DNA from: DASPSR01 sp035516175
GTDB taxonomy: Bacteria > Nitrospirota > UBA9217
Length of the DNA: 64,000 bases
Assembly (NCBI GenBank): GCA_035516175.1
Contig: DATJAO010000008.1
Location: 1 to 64,000 of the forward strand
Direction of reading: 5' to 3'
Shown: one piece after another, positions 16,278 to 25,801 of the stretch
Position numbering within the stretch: position 1 is the first letter of the stretch
How the letters are laid out: each line of letters starts with the position of its first letter
Translations under genes and position numbers: made by a program
Notes under the pieces: generated by a model
Told to the model about the DNA's origin: nothing
What the model saw: only the letters and a program-made list of their open reading frames with translations
Database searches by the model: none

Positions 16278-18202
16278 ATGACCTTCCCGATCTGTTCTGC
16301 TCCCCTCCTCATCCCTGTACAAATCACTGTAACGAATTCTGTTTCCGCAGGTTCACCCTTTACGGTCAGCGTAAGCACGGAACTGGCCTCCTTAATGCCA
16401 TACTGCGAAGAATGCCACCCCTGAATCGGATCTGTCCTGCCGCGGAGCAGATCGAATTCTTTTCCACCCATGAATCTCATAAACAGTACACAATCACCAT
16501 GTTCAATCCTCCACAATCCATCTCCCTCTGGCTTGGCCACAGCATTCGGATGCAGATGCCAATTCAGTTCGAATTCATGGATCCCTCTCCCAGCGAAGCG
16601 GTCGCGGACAAGAAAAACCGAATCGTCTGCATGCCAAATCGCCCGCCGGTGGACAACAGGACGATCAAGCCGTACATATCCGTTGTGCTCAGCCTCGATG
16701 AGGAAAATTCCGTCCGACTTATCGTTATGAATGACGCGGACTGCGTAAGGCCGGCTCCAAACGAAAGCTGTCTCCTGATAAGCCTGGTCCTTCCCGTCGA
16801 TCGTAACGGTATTATGCGCGCGAGTACTCTTGAAATGCTGTCGCCATTTTTGCTCTCCGTTGTATAGACAGGTTCCGGCATCCACGAGAAATCCCCGGTC
16901 TCCTATCGAAAGCGTCAGCGAAAGGGCGTCCGCATGGCCATGGTTATAGAGAGGCGGCATTCCGAGGGGGCCGTGATCGAAAGCCAGAAGACCTCTCAGT
17001 GGCGTTCTGATGACGGTATAACCTGCCTCGGGAAACGTCTTTACGATGCCGTCACCGCAAGCCTCCGGCTGCCGTTTCGGCCTCACGCCAGGTGCCACGG
17101 CATGGCCGTCATCGCTGTCCCCGATTGATGGAAGGATTCCGCGTTCATCTCGGAAAAAGCCAAGGAATGTCTCGGCCCGGACGAGTCTTTGCTTCAGCGT
17201 GCTGCAATCCACAAGGGCATTCTTCTCGAGGAAATCGGTTGCCAGCCAGATGATATCGAGAACAAACCTGTGGTACGCGAAGGACTGCTCGATAGGACCG
17301 CCGTCGTCCAGGATCTGTCGATGCGCTTCCTTTTTGAAGAGCCGAACACCCGATTCCAGCCATTTCCGCCCTTCCTCGCTTTCCTGTAAGACAGCCCCGG
17401 CGAACACAAGCCCCAGACATTCACATAGCGTGTGGTTTCCGAGAGATGAATAAAGCGAAAGGTTCCGCGACACCCACCACGCGTGTTCATAGAGGGCCTT
17501 AATAATTTCCCGGTGCTCCATGGTTGTCAGATTGTCCAGAATCTTCAGTGCGTAATAAAACACGGGCATACGCAGACCGCACTCCATGGGAGACATATAG
17601 TGGGGTCCACGGAGAAAAGGGTTTTGACGTATCCATGTCAGAACAGCAGCCCGGGCAAAGGATTTGACAACACGAAGGTCTTGATGTCGTGGGTTCTGGT
17701 GGATATGAATCAAGAGAATAGTCAGATGCTGCAGACGGGCAGGCTCCCAGACCATCCTGATATCTGGCTTTTCCGGGGTGAGCCGGATGTCAGCAAAATA
17801 CGTTCCCCTCTGTTCCGCTTCGAATTGTTCGATGAGTTCTTTCTTTCCGTTCAATAAATAGGTCATGCCTCCGAGTATGGCCTCGATGACCGTTTCATCT
17901 GCTTCCATGACGAAAGAGGGCATCTGGAGATTTGGGGTCCTAGATCCATCCAACAGCGAGGCAGGGATCACCTTATTAAATGTTCCTGCACTGCTCCTCA
18001 TACGCCGGACCGTGAACGCCTGGTTGATCCGGTAGGATATTTCCTTGAGGGAAGCGTTTTTTATCCTGGCTGTGTAAGATTTAATGTTGCGGTTGGGAAG
18101 CATCCCGTGCGATTCCTGCTCTTGATTATTATTGAAGTTGATATCCTGCGCCCTCCTTATGGTGGGTTGAGGAGGGTCCTTTGACCAGTTTGCTGCTCTC
18201 AC
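16253..18202 (-). CDS. Heparinase II/III family protein
   Basis: The 649-residue protein has an all-alpha N-terminal toroid (about 120-370) with the typical LLIHIHQNPRHQDLRVVKSFARA and NHTLCECLGLVFAGAVL segments. A beta-sandwich heparinase C-terminal domain follows, with LLAFDHGPLGMPPLYNHGHADALSLTL (about 425-450), DAGTCLYN and RAHNTVTIDGKDQ. Relatives are uronate polysaccharide lyases; those in exopolysaccharide operons may trim or edit the polymer. No signal peptide is visible at either candidate start, which is odd for a secreted lyase. The GTG at 18202 overlaps the preceding stop (GTGA); an ATG at 18103 is an alternative. Confidence 0.85.
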   Translation of the reverse strand: MRAANWSKDPPQPTIRRAQDINFNNNQEQESHGMLPNRNIKSYTARIKNASLKEISYRINQAFTVRRMRSSAGTFNKVIPASLLDGSRTPNLQMPSFVMEADETVIEAILGGMTYLLNGKKELIEQFEAEQRGTYFADIRLTPEKPDIRMVWEPARLQHLTILLIHIHQNPRHQDLRVVKSFARAAVLTWIRQNPFLRGPHYMSPMECGLRMPVFYYALKILDNLTTMEHREIIKALYEHAWWVSRNLSLYSSLGNHTLCECLGLVFAGAVLQESEEGRKWLESGVRLFKKEAHRQILDDGGPIEQSFAYHRFVLDIIWLATDFLEKNALVDCSTLKQRLVRAETFLGFFRDERGILPSIGDSDDGHAVAPGVRPKRQPEACGDGIVKTFPEAGYTVIRTPLRGLLAFDHGPLGMPPLYNHGHADALSLTLSIGDRGFLVDAGTCLYNGEQKWRQHFKSTRAHNTVTIDGKDQAYQETAFVWSRPYAVRVIHNDKSDGIFLIEAEHNGYVRLDRPVVHRRAIWHADDSVFLVRDRFAGRGIHEFELNWHLHPNAVAKPEGDGLWRIEHGDCVLFMRFMGGKEFDLLRGRTDPIQGWHSSQYGIKEASSVLTLTVKGEPAETEFVTVICTGMRRGAEQIGKVICRMRMGD

Positions 18203-20349
18203 AAATGGATGCTCATGCCCGTTCGCAGGGATTCCATTACTTTAAACGTGACCAGAGACGTGCTGTACAACTCTTCGAAAGGGATTGGCGCTTTTTGGCC
18301 CTTGATGACCGAATCCAGAAACGTTCTGACCTCCGACTTCTGCCCCTTGTCTTGGCTCAAGAGCCCTCGTTCCTTCTTTTTACCTCTGGAGTAAATGGCG
18401 AGAGTCTTGAAATCATCGATCACCGCTGTGCATCCATGTGCATAAATTTCAACTCGTTCCTTGGGCAACCCCTTGTCCCCGTTGGACAGGTACGAGATCG
18501 TGCCGATGGAACCGTTTTCATACGAGAGAGAAATGTTTACAACGTCCTGCAGGTTTCTTGCGTCCTTCATCGCTTGGGCATGAACGTGCACCGGTAGCGA
18601 CCCGTTCATAAAGGTGAGGAAATCGACGAAATGACACACTTCACCGATGATGCGACCGCCTCCGATCTCGGGATCCTGCATCCAGGAGTCAGCCGGAACG
18701 GCACCTGCGTTCACGCGGTATATCATGGCCATCGAGCCGCTGCCGAACTTATCCTTGATCATCATCGCCAATGGCGAGAACCGACGGTTGTATCCCACCA
18801 TAAGCAAAGGTGAATGGTCAAGCGTGCGTAAGCAGTGGGCAATCTCTGCGAGTTCCGTCTCCCGCGTACAAAGCGGTTTCTCAAGGAAAACATGCTTTCC
18901 AGCCCTGAGGGCCTTCAGCACATAATCGGCGTGTGATTCATGGCGGGTGGCGATGAATACCGTGTTGATGTTTTCGGTCTCGAGGATATCCTGTTCGTTG
19001 CTTACACAGAACTCGAAGCCGAATCGGTCCCCAACCGACCGGGACCCCGTGCCCGTCACCGTCATGACCCCAACAAGCTTCACCCTGTCATTTTGAGCTA
19101 TATTGGGCAGCAAATGACTTTGCGCGTAACTGCCGGCTCCAATAAATCCGATAAAAGCACCTTTAGCCTTAAGCACTAACCCGTGATCCCGGTTGATCAT
19201 GATTCTATTATTTTGGACTGGTCTGTTTACATCGTATTCGATCAGGATGCCGATCACAGGCTCCGCTTTCGACAGCATCATATCGTAGGCTGCCTGGGCG
19301 TCGTCAAGCTTGAACACGTGAGTCGTGAGGTAGCTTACGTCCATCTTTCCTGAGGAAAGCAGCTCCTGGAATGCTTCCATGTTACGTTTTTCTGTCCACC
19401 GGACGTATGCCGCAGGGTAATCAATACCCTTCACCTCATACTGCGGATCGTAGCGGCCCGGGCCGTAAGAGCAGGACATTCTGACCTGCAGCTCTTTGCG
19501 GTAAAAGTAAGGGTCGCGATCAAAACCCGTAGGCACCGCGCCGACGACGACAATCGTACCTCTCTTGCGGGCGATGGCGCCGGCGAAATTTATCGGATCC
19601 AAGGTATCTGTCGCTGCCGTTATGATTACCCCGTCGCAGCCGATCCCCTGCGTGAATTGCAATATGAGATCTTCAATACCGTCCGCATTTCTCTGCAGCG
19701 CAATATCAACGCAGTGCTTTCCAGCGGTTTCCACCATCGTTGGATCAATATCTATGCCAATGACCCGGATGCCCGAAGCCCTTAAAAGCAGCGATGAAAG
19801 CTGGCCCAGGAGGCCAAGACCGATAACGGCGCAGGTTTCACCCAGCCGGAGGTCAGCCTGCCTTACACCCTGCATGGCAATGGCGCCAAGCGTGTTGTAT
19901 GCCGCCTGTCTCAGATCGGATTCCCTCTGAAGCTTCACGCAGAGGTTTACGGGCACGGATACAAACTCCGCATGTGAAGCCGTCAATCCCCCACACGCAA
20001 CATGATCCCCGATGGCGAACTCCGTTACACGCTCGCCAATACTGACTATCTCGCCGGAACTCGAATACCCGAGCGGCGAGTAAGCATCGAGCTTCTTCAT
20101 AACGGCACGATAGGCCTGAGTCAGGCCCTGGCTCTGGATGACATCCATGACCTGCCTGACCTGCTGCGGTCGTGCTTTTGCTTTCTCGATCAGACTGCTC
20201 CGTGCGGCCTTAACGGTGCTCGTGTCTGTACCTACACTGATGAGAGAATAGTGGTTTCTGACCAGAACATGGCCTGCCTGCTGGGCAGGCACGGGCACTT
20301 CAAGTATCTGCATTTTCCCGTCTTTTAGTGTTTGCGTGAGCTGATGCAT
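18199..20349 (-). CDS. Two-domain oxidoreductase: zinc-type alcohol dehydrogenase plus Gfo/Idh/MocA
   Basis: The roughly 716-residue fusion begins with a medium-chain dehydrogenase (about 1-360) showing LVRNHYSLISVGTDT, PLGYSSSGEIVSIGE, a GDHVACGG segment and the nucleotide fold CAVIGLGLLGQLSSLLL. A Gfo/Idh/MocA domain follows (about 385-716) with FIGAGSYAQSHLLPNI, HVFLEKPLCTRETE (catalytic EKP), GYNRRFSPL and EVCHFVDFLTFMNG. Such fusions are common next to heparinase-like genes in bacterial exopolysaccharide clusters and probably oxidise or epimerise a sugar; the substrate is unknown. The ATG at 20349 follows AAGGAAG, so an upstream in-frame start at 20382 is rejected. Confidence 0.88.
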   Translation of the reverse strand: MHQLTQTLKDGKMQILEVPVPAQQAGHVLVRNHYSLISVGTDTSTVKAARSSLIEKAKARPQQVRQVMDVIQSQGLTQAYRAVMKKLDAYSPLGYSSSGEIVSIGERVTEFAIGDHVACGGLTASHAEFVSVPVNLCVKLQRESDLRQAAYNTLGAIAMQGVRQADLRLGETCAVIGLGLLGQLSSLLLRASGIRVIGIDIDPTMVETAGKHCVDIALQRNADGIEDLILQFTQGIGCDGVIITAATDTLDPINFAGAIARKRGTIVVVGAVPTGFDRDPYFYRKELQVRMSCSYGPGRYDPQYEVKGIDYPAAYVRWTEKRNMEAFQELLSSGKMDVSYLTTHVFKLDDAQAAYDMMLSKAEPVIGILIEYDVNRPVQNNRIMINRDHGLVLKAKGAFIGFIGAGSYAQSHLLPNIAQNDRVKLVGVMTVTGTGSRSVGDRFGFEFCVSNEQDILETENINTVFIATRHESHADYVLKALRAGKHVFLEKPLCTRETELAEIAHCLRTLDHSPLLMVGYNRRFSPLAMMIKDKFGSGSMAMIYRVNAGAVPADSWMQDPEIGGGRIIGEVCHFVDFLTFMNGSLPVHVHAQAMKDARNLQDVVNISLSYENGSIGTISYLSNGDKGLPKERVEIYAHGCTAVIDDFKTLAIYSRGKKKERGLLSQDKGQKSEVRTFLDSVIKGQKAPIPFEELYSTSLVTFKVMESLRTGMSIHL

Positions 20350-20360
20350 ATGGCTTCCTT

Positions 20361-22793
20361 TTAAGGGTTTGATACCCAGCAAAAAGCACCTATGTTCAGG
20401 CTGCCGATATTTGTAGAACAGATTCCCGAGTTATCACAAAGTGAACTTACTGTCTCAGGCCATTGACCGGCACCGATACATGGAGAACCTGACTGCAAAT
20501 GAAAGTTCCAGCCTGCAGCATTGACAAAAAGCGGATCGCCTTTATTGGCAGGGTTCTGTCCATTTAAATCGGAATAATTTCCCCATATTGAGCCGGTAAA
20601 CCAGTTTGCTGATCCCGTCGCTGTCTGCCCTCCACCTACGCTGAGACTGACTATCCCCGCATTACTGACAATATTATTGCGGATATCGGAACCGACCTGA
20701 TCCTGAATGCCATACGTCGGAGATCCATAGATGGTATTACCATAGATTTTGGTTTGATCGGCGCTGATGTAAATCTTCGATCCATTGACCACGTTGCCTT
20801 CAACGATATTCCCGGATCCGGAGGAAACGGAAAGGCCATAGCTTGTTTGGCCTGAAAGAGTGTTGCTCACTATAGTATGACCACCGGCACCGGCATCCAC
20901 AGAAATCGCCGCAAAGCCCGAGCTAGCAGTTATCCGATTTCCGCGTACGGTATCCCCGCTTTCTCCGGTGTGTAAAACCAATGCAGAAGTGTTCGGACCT
21001 CCGCTTAGGGTAAAGGTATTATCCAAAAATTTTACGCCCGAGGAATTTACAGCATATGTTTGCGCTGACCATCCTCCGCTAAGTGTGCCGGAAAACGAAT
21101 TGCCGGCAATTACCGCATCATTAGCAGTATCCAAAGAAAGAAGAGAAACTAAATTATTCCCGCTCCCGTTTAATATATTGCCTCCAAACTGTAATCCGGA
21201 AATATGACCGGATGCCGCGCCTCCTGCCAGACTTACCAAACCCGACTGATTTATTCCTGCATTCACGATGCTGAGGTTCGTAAATGTCCAGTTGTGATGA
21301 GACGTGGTAAGACCTGATGCGACATTTGTGCTGCCATCTATGGCGAATCCTGAAATACCGTAGGATGCAGTGCCGATCGTGCCGCCATTTATCGTAACGT
21401 TCGTTATGTAACAGGGCGTGGCAACATCCGGCAGACCGTAAAAACAGACGTGGTCTGACAGGATGATTCCATATGCATCTAGGGGAACCCACGACCAGGG
21501 AGACGCATTATATAGGCGTAAACCAATATTATCAATATTGACGTTGCTGATCGTGACATTATTGATTCCACCTGAGCCATTCGCAATCAGTGCAATGCCG
21601 CTATAACAATCTGAGATTGTGAGATTATTGACCGTTGTATTCTGGGAAGGGGCAGCCTCGGTATTGCTCCCGGGACCGTTATAATTGTCGGACTGGGATT
21701 CTATATGAAACGCCGCCTCAGGTATAGCTGAAGTGCAGTGTTCGATATCGACATTACTTATGTTTGCATTATTCGTATTATACACAACCACCCCCGCATT
21801 TCCTACATTCGATGCAGTGATGTTGTCGATCTTCACACCGTCGTACGCGGCAATTGATACTCCTATATAATCCGCCCCGTTGATTACGATATCATGTATG
21901 TACATATTAGGTGTTGTCGTCAGCGCAGGCTCGATATACTGGTCATTTGTCGTAATGCCATATACACCGATAGCGTCTTGTGTAACACGAGCCATTCCGC
22001 CCGCGCTATATACGGAATCTAGTGTTCCGCCCGTGTCACTTAAACAGGAGCCCTTACTGTCCGTCGTTCTGCCCTGCAAGCCATTGAATGTGAATCCGGC
22101 TATTTCTATATTAGGCCCCGGGCCGTTTGTGTTGTGATGATAAAGCCAGACACCTCCGCCGCCAACTTGTCCATGCCATTTGCAATAATTTGCACGCGAT
22201 AATTGCATAGTGAGAGCTGTCTTTCCTGCTCCACTGCCGATAATGCGCAGACGGTTTATAGGGTTTGTATCGTGATTTACGAAAATTGAGTCCCAATCCC
22301 AACCATGGGGACCGCTGTCTGCGCTTTTGGCTGATCCGTAGTATCCTGCGGTGCCCGACACAGCCTGCGCATCGGACAGGCTATACCACGTTCCCGGCGG
22401 AATATATAATGTCCCGCAGAACTGCCCTTTCTCATCCGTCTTGGGCGTTGTTGGGCAAAGCATTTGCAACAGCATGCTGAGGTCATGCCAGTCAAGCGTT
22501 CCGGACCTGTCATAATCGCCAGCAATAATGCTATGAATTTTGCCGTCACCCACTGTGTCAAATATTCGGTACGTGAACAACAATGGATTCGCTGATACGG
22601 CTATAGCCCTAACATGGGCCTCAGTATATCCGGTTTCAAGGATGGGAGGACTGGCATTTGTGTTCTGGTCGTTTGACACGTTCTGCCTTTCAGCTTGGCT
22701 GATACCACCGCCACCCGTACTACCTCCGCAGCCGGATGACAATATTGCAACCAGTATAAAATGCAAGAGTAAATTTAGCTGCCATCGTCTCAT
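20361..22793 (-). CDS. Secreted right-handed beta-helix lipoprotein
   Basis: The roughly 810-residue protein has a lipoprotein signal with lipobox LSSGCGG (near residue 22) followed by a Gly/Ser/Thr linker. Around residue 100 is a dockerin/EF-hand-like element DYDRSGTLDWHDLSMLL preceded by AYRIFDTVGDGKI-type text, suggesting calcium binding. The remainder is a right-handed parallel beta-helix rich in Asn/Gly/Ser rungs (NNITASNVGNAG, NTTVNNLTISDC, GNTIYGSPTYG), a fold used by polysaccharide lyases, epimerases and tailspikes. It ends in GAFCWVSNP without a sorting signal. The start at 22793 follows GGAGG; the longer frame to 22871 adds no signal peptide. Role inferred: binding, cleaving or epimerising the exopolysaccharide at the cell surface. 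Confidence 0.8.
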   Translation of the reverse strand: MRRWQLNLLLHFILVAILSSGCGGSTGGGGISQAERQNVSNDQNTNASPPILETGYTEAHVRAIAVSANPLLFTYRIFDTVGDGKIHSIIAGDYDRSGTLDWHDLSMLLQMLCPTTPKTDEKGQFCGTLYIPPGTWYSLSDAQAVSGTAGYYGSAKSADSGPHGWDWDSIFVNHDTNPINRLRIIGSGAGKTALTMQLSRANYCKWHGQVGGGGVWLYHHNTNGPGPNIEIAGFTFNGLQGRTTDSKGSCLSDTGGTLDSVYSAGGMARVTQDAIGVYGITTNDQYIEPALTTTPNMYIHDIVINGADYIGVSIAAYDGVKIDNITASNVGNAGVVVYNTNNANISNVDIEHCTSAIPEAAFHIESQSDNYNGPGSNTEAAPSQNTTVNNLTISDCYSGIALIANGSGGINNVTISNVNIDNIGLRLYNASPWSWVPLDAYGIILSDHVCFYGLPDVATPCYITNVTINGGTIGTASYGISGFAIDGSTNVASGLTTSHHNWTFTNLSIVNAGINQSGLVSLAGGAASGHISGLQFGGNILNGSGNNLVSLLSLDTANDAVIAGNSFSGTLSGGWSAQTYAVNSSGVKFLDNTFTLSGGPNTSALVLHTGESGDTVRGNRITASSGFAAISVDAGAGGHTIVSNTLSGQTSYGLSVSSGSGNIVEGNVVNGSKIYISADQTKIYGNTIYGSPTYGIQDQVGSDIRNNIVSNAGIVSLSVGGGQTATGSANWFTGSIWGNYSDLNGQNPANKGDPLFVNAAGWNFHLQSGSPCIGAGQWPETVSSLCDNSGICSTNIGSLNIGAFCWVSNP

Positions 22794-23297
22794 GCTCGCC
22801 CTCCAGTGCTGCTGATAAAACGGACGGACTTTGATCTGACTCCCACTTGAGGTTGTCCGCCTAGCGGCCACAATGGTTGGTCACTTCCGTTTTTTCTTTA
22901 TCCAACTTTAGATAGGACGAAGCGAAGCTTGCCTCGCATAGTCGTTTCAATCGAACGACGTAAGCGAGTTCAATGTTGGCCCGTTAGGACCAATTGCTTT
23001 CGGTCCTTGTTGAGAAGCTGATTCTCATTGTAATTGGAATAGTTTCATCCCTTCACTACTCGAAAGAAAATTTCGAACCTGTCCTGATAGACCGAACACT
23101 CATTGACGTTGATCATGGCTTTGAAAGTGAATCTCCCCCAGCAGGAGCTGGGGGCATTTTTTATGTTACATGCAAAACTTAGCATGAGCCCCGCGGGCTG
23201 CCGCTCCATCACCAGACAGGAGTCTAGTGTTTTATGCGGCTCAATAAGATTCATTTCAGAGTCAGTTGTTCCATGAGAAATACCCTTTTTTGTTGAA
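22794..23297. other. 504-base spacer between asnB and the beta-helix gene
   Basis: No gene is supported. The minus-strand frame 23045-23305 starts inside the asnB stop without a ribosome site and matches nothing. The stretch holds several short hairpins: CCCCCAGC/GCTGGGGG at 23135-23154, AGGACC/GGTCCT near 22987-23010 and GTCGTT/AACGAC near 22941-22962. On the minus strand it could be a long structured leader of the beta-helix gene. Confidence 0.5.
23135..23162 (+). terminator. Terminator-like hairpin facing against the operon
   Basis: CCCCCAGC (23135-23142), loop AGGA and GCTGGGGG (23147-23154) are followed by CA and a T run on the plus strand. The stem has 8 perfect pairs. It faces against the genes around it, so it could end an antisense transcript or be a stable processing hairpin in the operon mRNA. 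Confidence 0.6.
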
Positions 23298-25193
23298 CTA
23301 AACATTTTTAAACCAGTAGTTATGCCACAATGCCAAGTTCAGCAAATTCCATAATTTGAAACTGTTGAACCTTTTATTTCGCTCATGACTATTGAATATA
23401 TTCTCAATATACGAAACGTTGAAAAGCTCTTTTATGAGGTTGCTGTCAAAGATGACGTCTCTGGCAAACTTTACTATTCTCGGCGTCACCATATTGGTTG
23501 CTGAACCGCAGAAACCCCATTTATTCCGGTATATAATTTCATGCGGCAGAATCCCCTCAGCCGCTTTCTTCAATATATATTTAAACGTACCATTTCTCTG
23601 CTTCATGGCTAGAGGAATGGTAAGAGCGAACTCCACAAGATCCTCATCCAGGAACGGGACTCGGGTCTCGATTGCATGGGCCATGCTCATCTTATCCACC
23701 CGCATAAGCAACAACTCAGGAAGTCGATTCTTAAGCTCGATCTGGATGATCGAGGAAATAGAATCCGAGGAGAATCCCCCTGTCTTCAGTTGCTTTATAT
23801 ATGCACTGGAGAAGGTCTTGTCCCCGCAGGATTTAAGCAAAAGCCTTTTTTCCTCATCCCAAAAGGCGATCGCATTACCCGTGAAAAGTGGCTCATTGCA
23901 GCTTGCTCGACGGAACATGTCTGCTGCATAAGGAGTTAGCATATTCCGGGCTGTCCTATAGAAGCAGGATCTCAATACTGCCGGTGTCTCAAGGAAGTAT
24001 TGATAGAAATACCGGTTCACCCGGTCGAATTTATGATACATGCCATAACCGGCAAATATTTCATCACTGCCTTCCCCAATCTGGATTACCGGAGTTCCTG
24101 CGTCACGGGCCAGCTTTGACAGGTAGTAAAGTGGTACACACACGGGATCGGCAAGCGGCTCGTCCTGATAGTAGGGCAACTTCGGCAGAAAGGATATAAA
24201 GTCCATGTCGTTGATAAAGAGCTCATGGTGATCGGCTTTGAAATGTTGGGCTGTTCTATGCGCCGCGACGAATTCATTCGATGGATCGCCTTCAATGCCG
24301 ACCGTGAACGCCTGAACAGGCCTATCCATGATCTCAGCCATTAGGGCAACATTGAGTGAGGAGTCAAGCCCTCCGCTGAGGAAAACACCGAAGGGAACAT
24401 CGGAAACCATGCGGCGTGCGACAGCCTGCCTCAACAGCCTTCTCGTCTCCTCTATACAATCCTTCTCTGTGATATTGAAATTGTCCGGCCCAAACTTCGA
24501 GGGATCCCAATACCGCACTCTTCTTGCATTGCCATTCTTTTCGAACTTCAGGTAAGTTCCCGCTTCCAGTTTCTGCACCCCGTGGAAGATGGTTCCCGGC
24601 GCTGGAGTATTCGCAAAGGTCAGGTAATGGAAAAGGCCCTGTTGATCAATCTTTTTCCCGAAATCCGGGAGCGCCAGGATGGCCTTAATCTCTGAGGCAA
24701 AAGCGACGATGCCGTTATCATTGCTGTAGTACAGAGGTTTGATGCCGAGACGGTCGCGCACCAGGGTCAACGAGTGGTCTTGTCTATCATAAAGCGCAAA
24801 TGCGAACATGCCCCTGAAACATCTTAGCGCACCTTCGAGGCCCCATTCGTGGACCGCATGAAGGATGACCTCCGTATCGGTCTTTGATCGGAATGAATAT
24901 TTTCCGGTCTTCTCCAGCTCCTCGCGAAGAGACTGAAAATTGAAGATTTCACCGTTGAACGTTACCCATAGACGACCATCGGCCGTACTCATGGGCTGTC
25001 GTCCAAGGGGGGAAAGATCGATTATTGACAGCCGTCGATGACCGAGACCCGCATAGAATCCACCTTCATTCGTTACATAAGTGCCCGCATCATCCGGTCC
25101 CCGATGCTGCATTGTATCGCGCATCGCGGAGAGTTCAGCGGCAGAGAGCGACCAACCTGGCCTCGTGGAAAACACCCCGACTATGCCACACAT
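23298..25193 (-). CDS. asnB: Asparagine synthetase (glutamine-hydrolysing) family
   Basis: The 631-residue two-domain enzyme begins MCGIVGVFS; after Met removal Cys2 is the glutaminase nucleophile. The HRGPDDAGTY and LGHRRLSIIDLS.LGRQPM segments follow. The synthetase domain carries the ATP-pyrophosphatase loop FLSGGLDSS (about 270) and GEGSDEIFAGY (about 355-365). AsnB-like amidotransferases are often found in exopolysaccharide/exosortase clusters, where they may amidate a uronic acid or amino-sugar carboxylate rather than aspartate; that role is inferred. The ATG at 25193 has TTGGAG about 8 bases upstream. Confidence 0.93.
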   Translation of the reverse strand: MCGIVGVFSTRPGWSLSAAELSAMRDTMQHRGPDDAGTYVTNEGGFYAGLGHRRLSIIDLSPLGRQPMSTADGRLWVTFNGEIFNFQSLREELEKTGKYSFRSKTDTEVILHAVHEWGLEGALRCFRGMFAFALYDRQDHSLTLVRDRLGIKPLYYSNDNGIVAFASEIKAILALPDFGKKIDQQGLFHYLTFANTPAPGTIFHGVQKLEAGTYLKFEKNGNARRVRYWDPSKFGPDNFNITEKDCIEETRRLLRQAVARRMVSDVPFGVFLSGGLDSSLNVALMAEIMDRPVQAFTVGIEGDPSNEFVAAHRTAQHFKADHHELFINDMDFISFLPKLPYYQDEPLADPVCVPLYYLSKLARDAGTPVIQIGEGSDEIFAGYGMYHKFDRVNRYFYQYFLETPAVLRSCFYRTARNMLTPYAADMFRRASCNEPLFTGNAIAFWDEEKRLLLKSCGDKTFSSAYIKQLKTGGFSSDSISSIIQIELKNRLPELLLMRVDKMSMAHAIETRVPFLDEDLVEFALTIPLAMKQRNGTFKYILKKAAEGILPHEIIYRNKWGFCGSATNMVTPRIVKFARDVIFDSNLIKELFNVSYIENIFNSHERNKRFNSFKLWNLLNLALWHNYWFKNV

Positions 25194-25476
25194 GGCGAAG
25201 CTCCAACGGTGAACGACGTCTTATCAGGTTCCTTCTGCATATAATCAAGAATGGACTTATTGGCTTTTATAAACATAACCCCTGGATAATTTAAGCTATC
25301 GCCTGCAGAATCATGAACGATAAGAATTGATAACCGTCTCATAATGAAGGTGTTTACCTCTATCGAGCCGCTTGGAACGCAGGGCAGACGGTTCCTTTCC
25401 ACTACATTGCATTGTGCGTGACCCACTCATAATAGCGAAGGTCTATGACTGACTTCCAGACCGCCCCACTCCACCG
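25194..25476. other. Spacer upstream of asnB
   Basis: A minus-strand frame here (25181-25426) overlaps the start of asnB and contains a segment MRRLSILIVHDSAGD, but it has no ribosome site and no family I recognise. It may be a leftover of a larger gene. No RNA element is evident. Confidence 0.35.
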
Positions 25477-25647
25477 CTAGTAAGTCGCTGCCATACGTCC
25501 AGTGGACAAGAGGAAATCAGCTTTCTGAATGACCTGTAGATCTGTGGGTCGTCGGCAATTATGACCTTGCCCGTACCAAATGGTCGAGCACCCGCCGAAG
25601 AAGAGAGCTAAGAACCACAGGATGAATAATAAGACACTCCCAGTCAT
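25477..25647 (-). CDS. Possible small lipoprotein (or remnant of a frameshifted gene)
   Basis: A 56-residue frame begins at an ATG (25647) with GAGGAG 8 bases upstream. It has a hydrophobic stretch SVLLFILWFLALFFGGC, a plausible lipobox (FGGC-S), then a short polar tail. Just upstream, a second very good ribosome site (GGAGG) precedes ATG at 25799, but that frame stops after 26 codons; continuing in a shifted frame leads into this one. The whole 25477-25799 stretch may therefore be one frameshifted gene of about 107 codons. I do not recognise the product. It is between the polymerase-like gene and asnB, in the operon direction. Confidence 0.35.
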   Translation of the reverse strand: MTGSVLLFILWFLALFFGGCSTIWYGQGHNCRRPTDLQVIQKADFLLSTGRMAATY

Positions 25648-25801
25648 CAGACCGCTCCTCGTGTAATTCCAGCACTCAATTAGGTTTAGTCTGACCGTAT
25701 CGCCCCGGTGAATCGATCTTAAAATGTCGTCCGGAAGCACTTCAGCAGAGCGGAATTATCGTAAGATGATTCCGCGACCACAGTGACCTTGCTTGACATA
25801 T

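Noticed and set aside
23045..23305. An 86-codon gene downstream of asnB
   Set aside because: It begins within the asnB stop region, has no ribosome site and runs through a hairpin.
25181..25426. A segment with GGTCACGCAC resembling the start of a cyclic-di-GMP riboswitch
   Set aside because: The rest of the consensus (GAAAG loop, GGACGCAAAGCC) is missing, so the match is chance.
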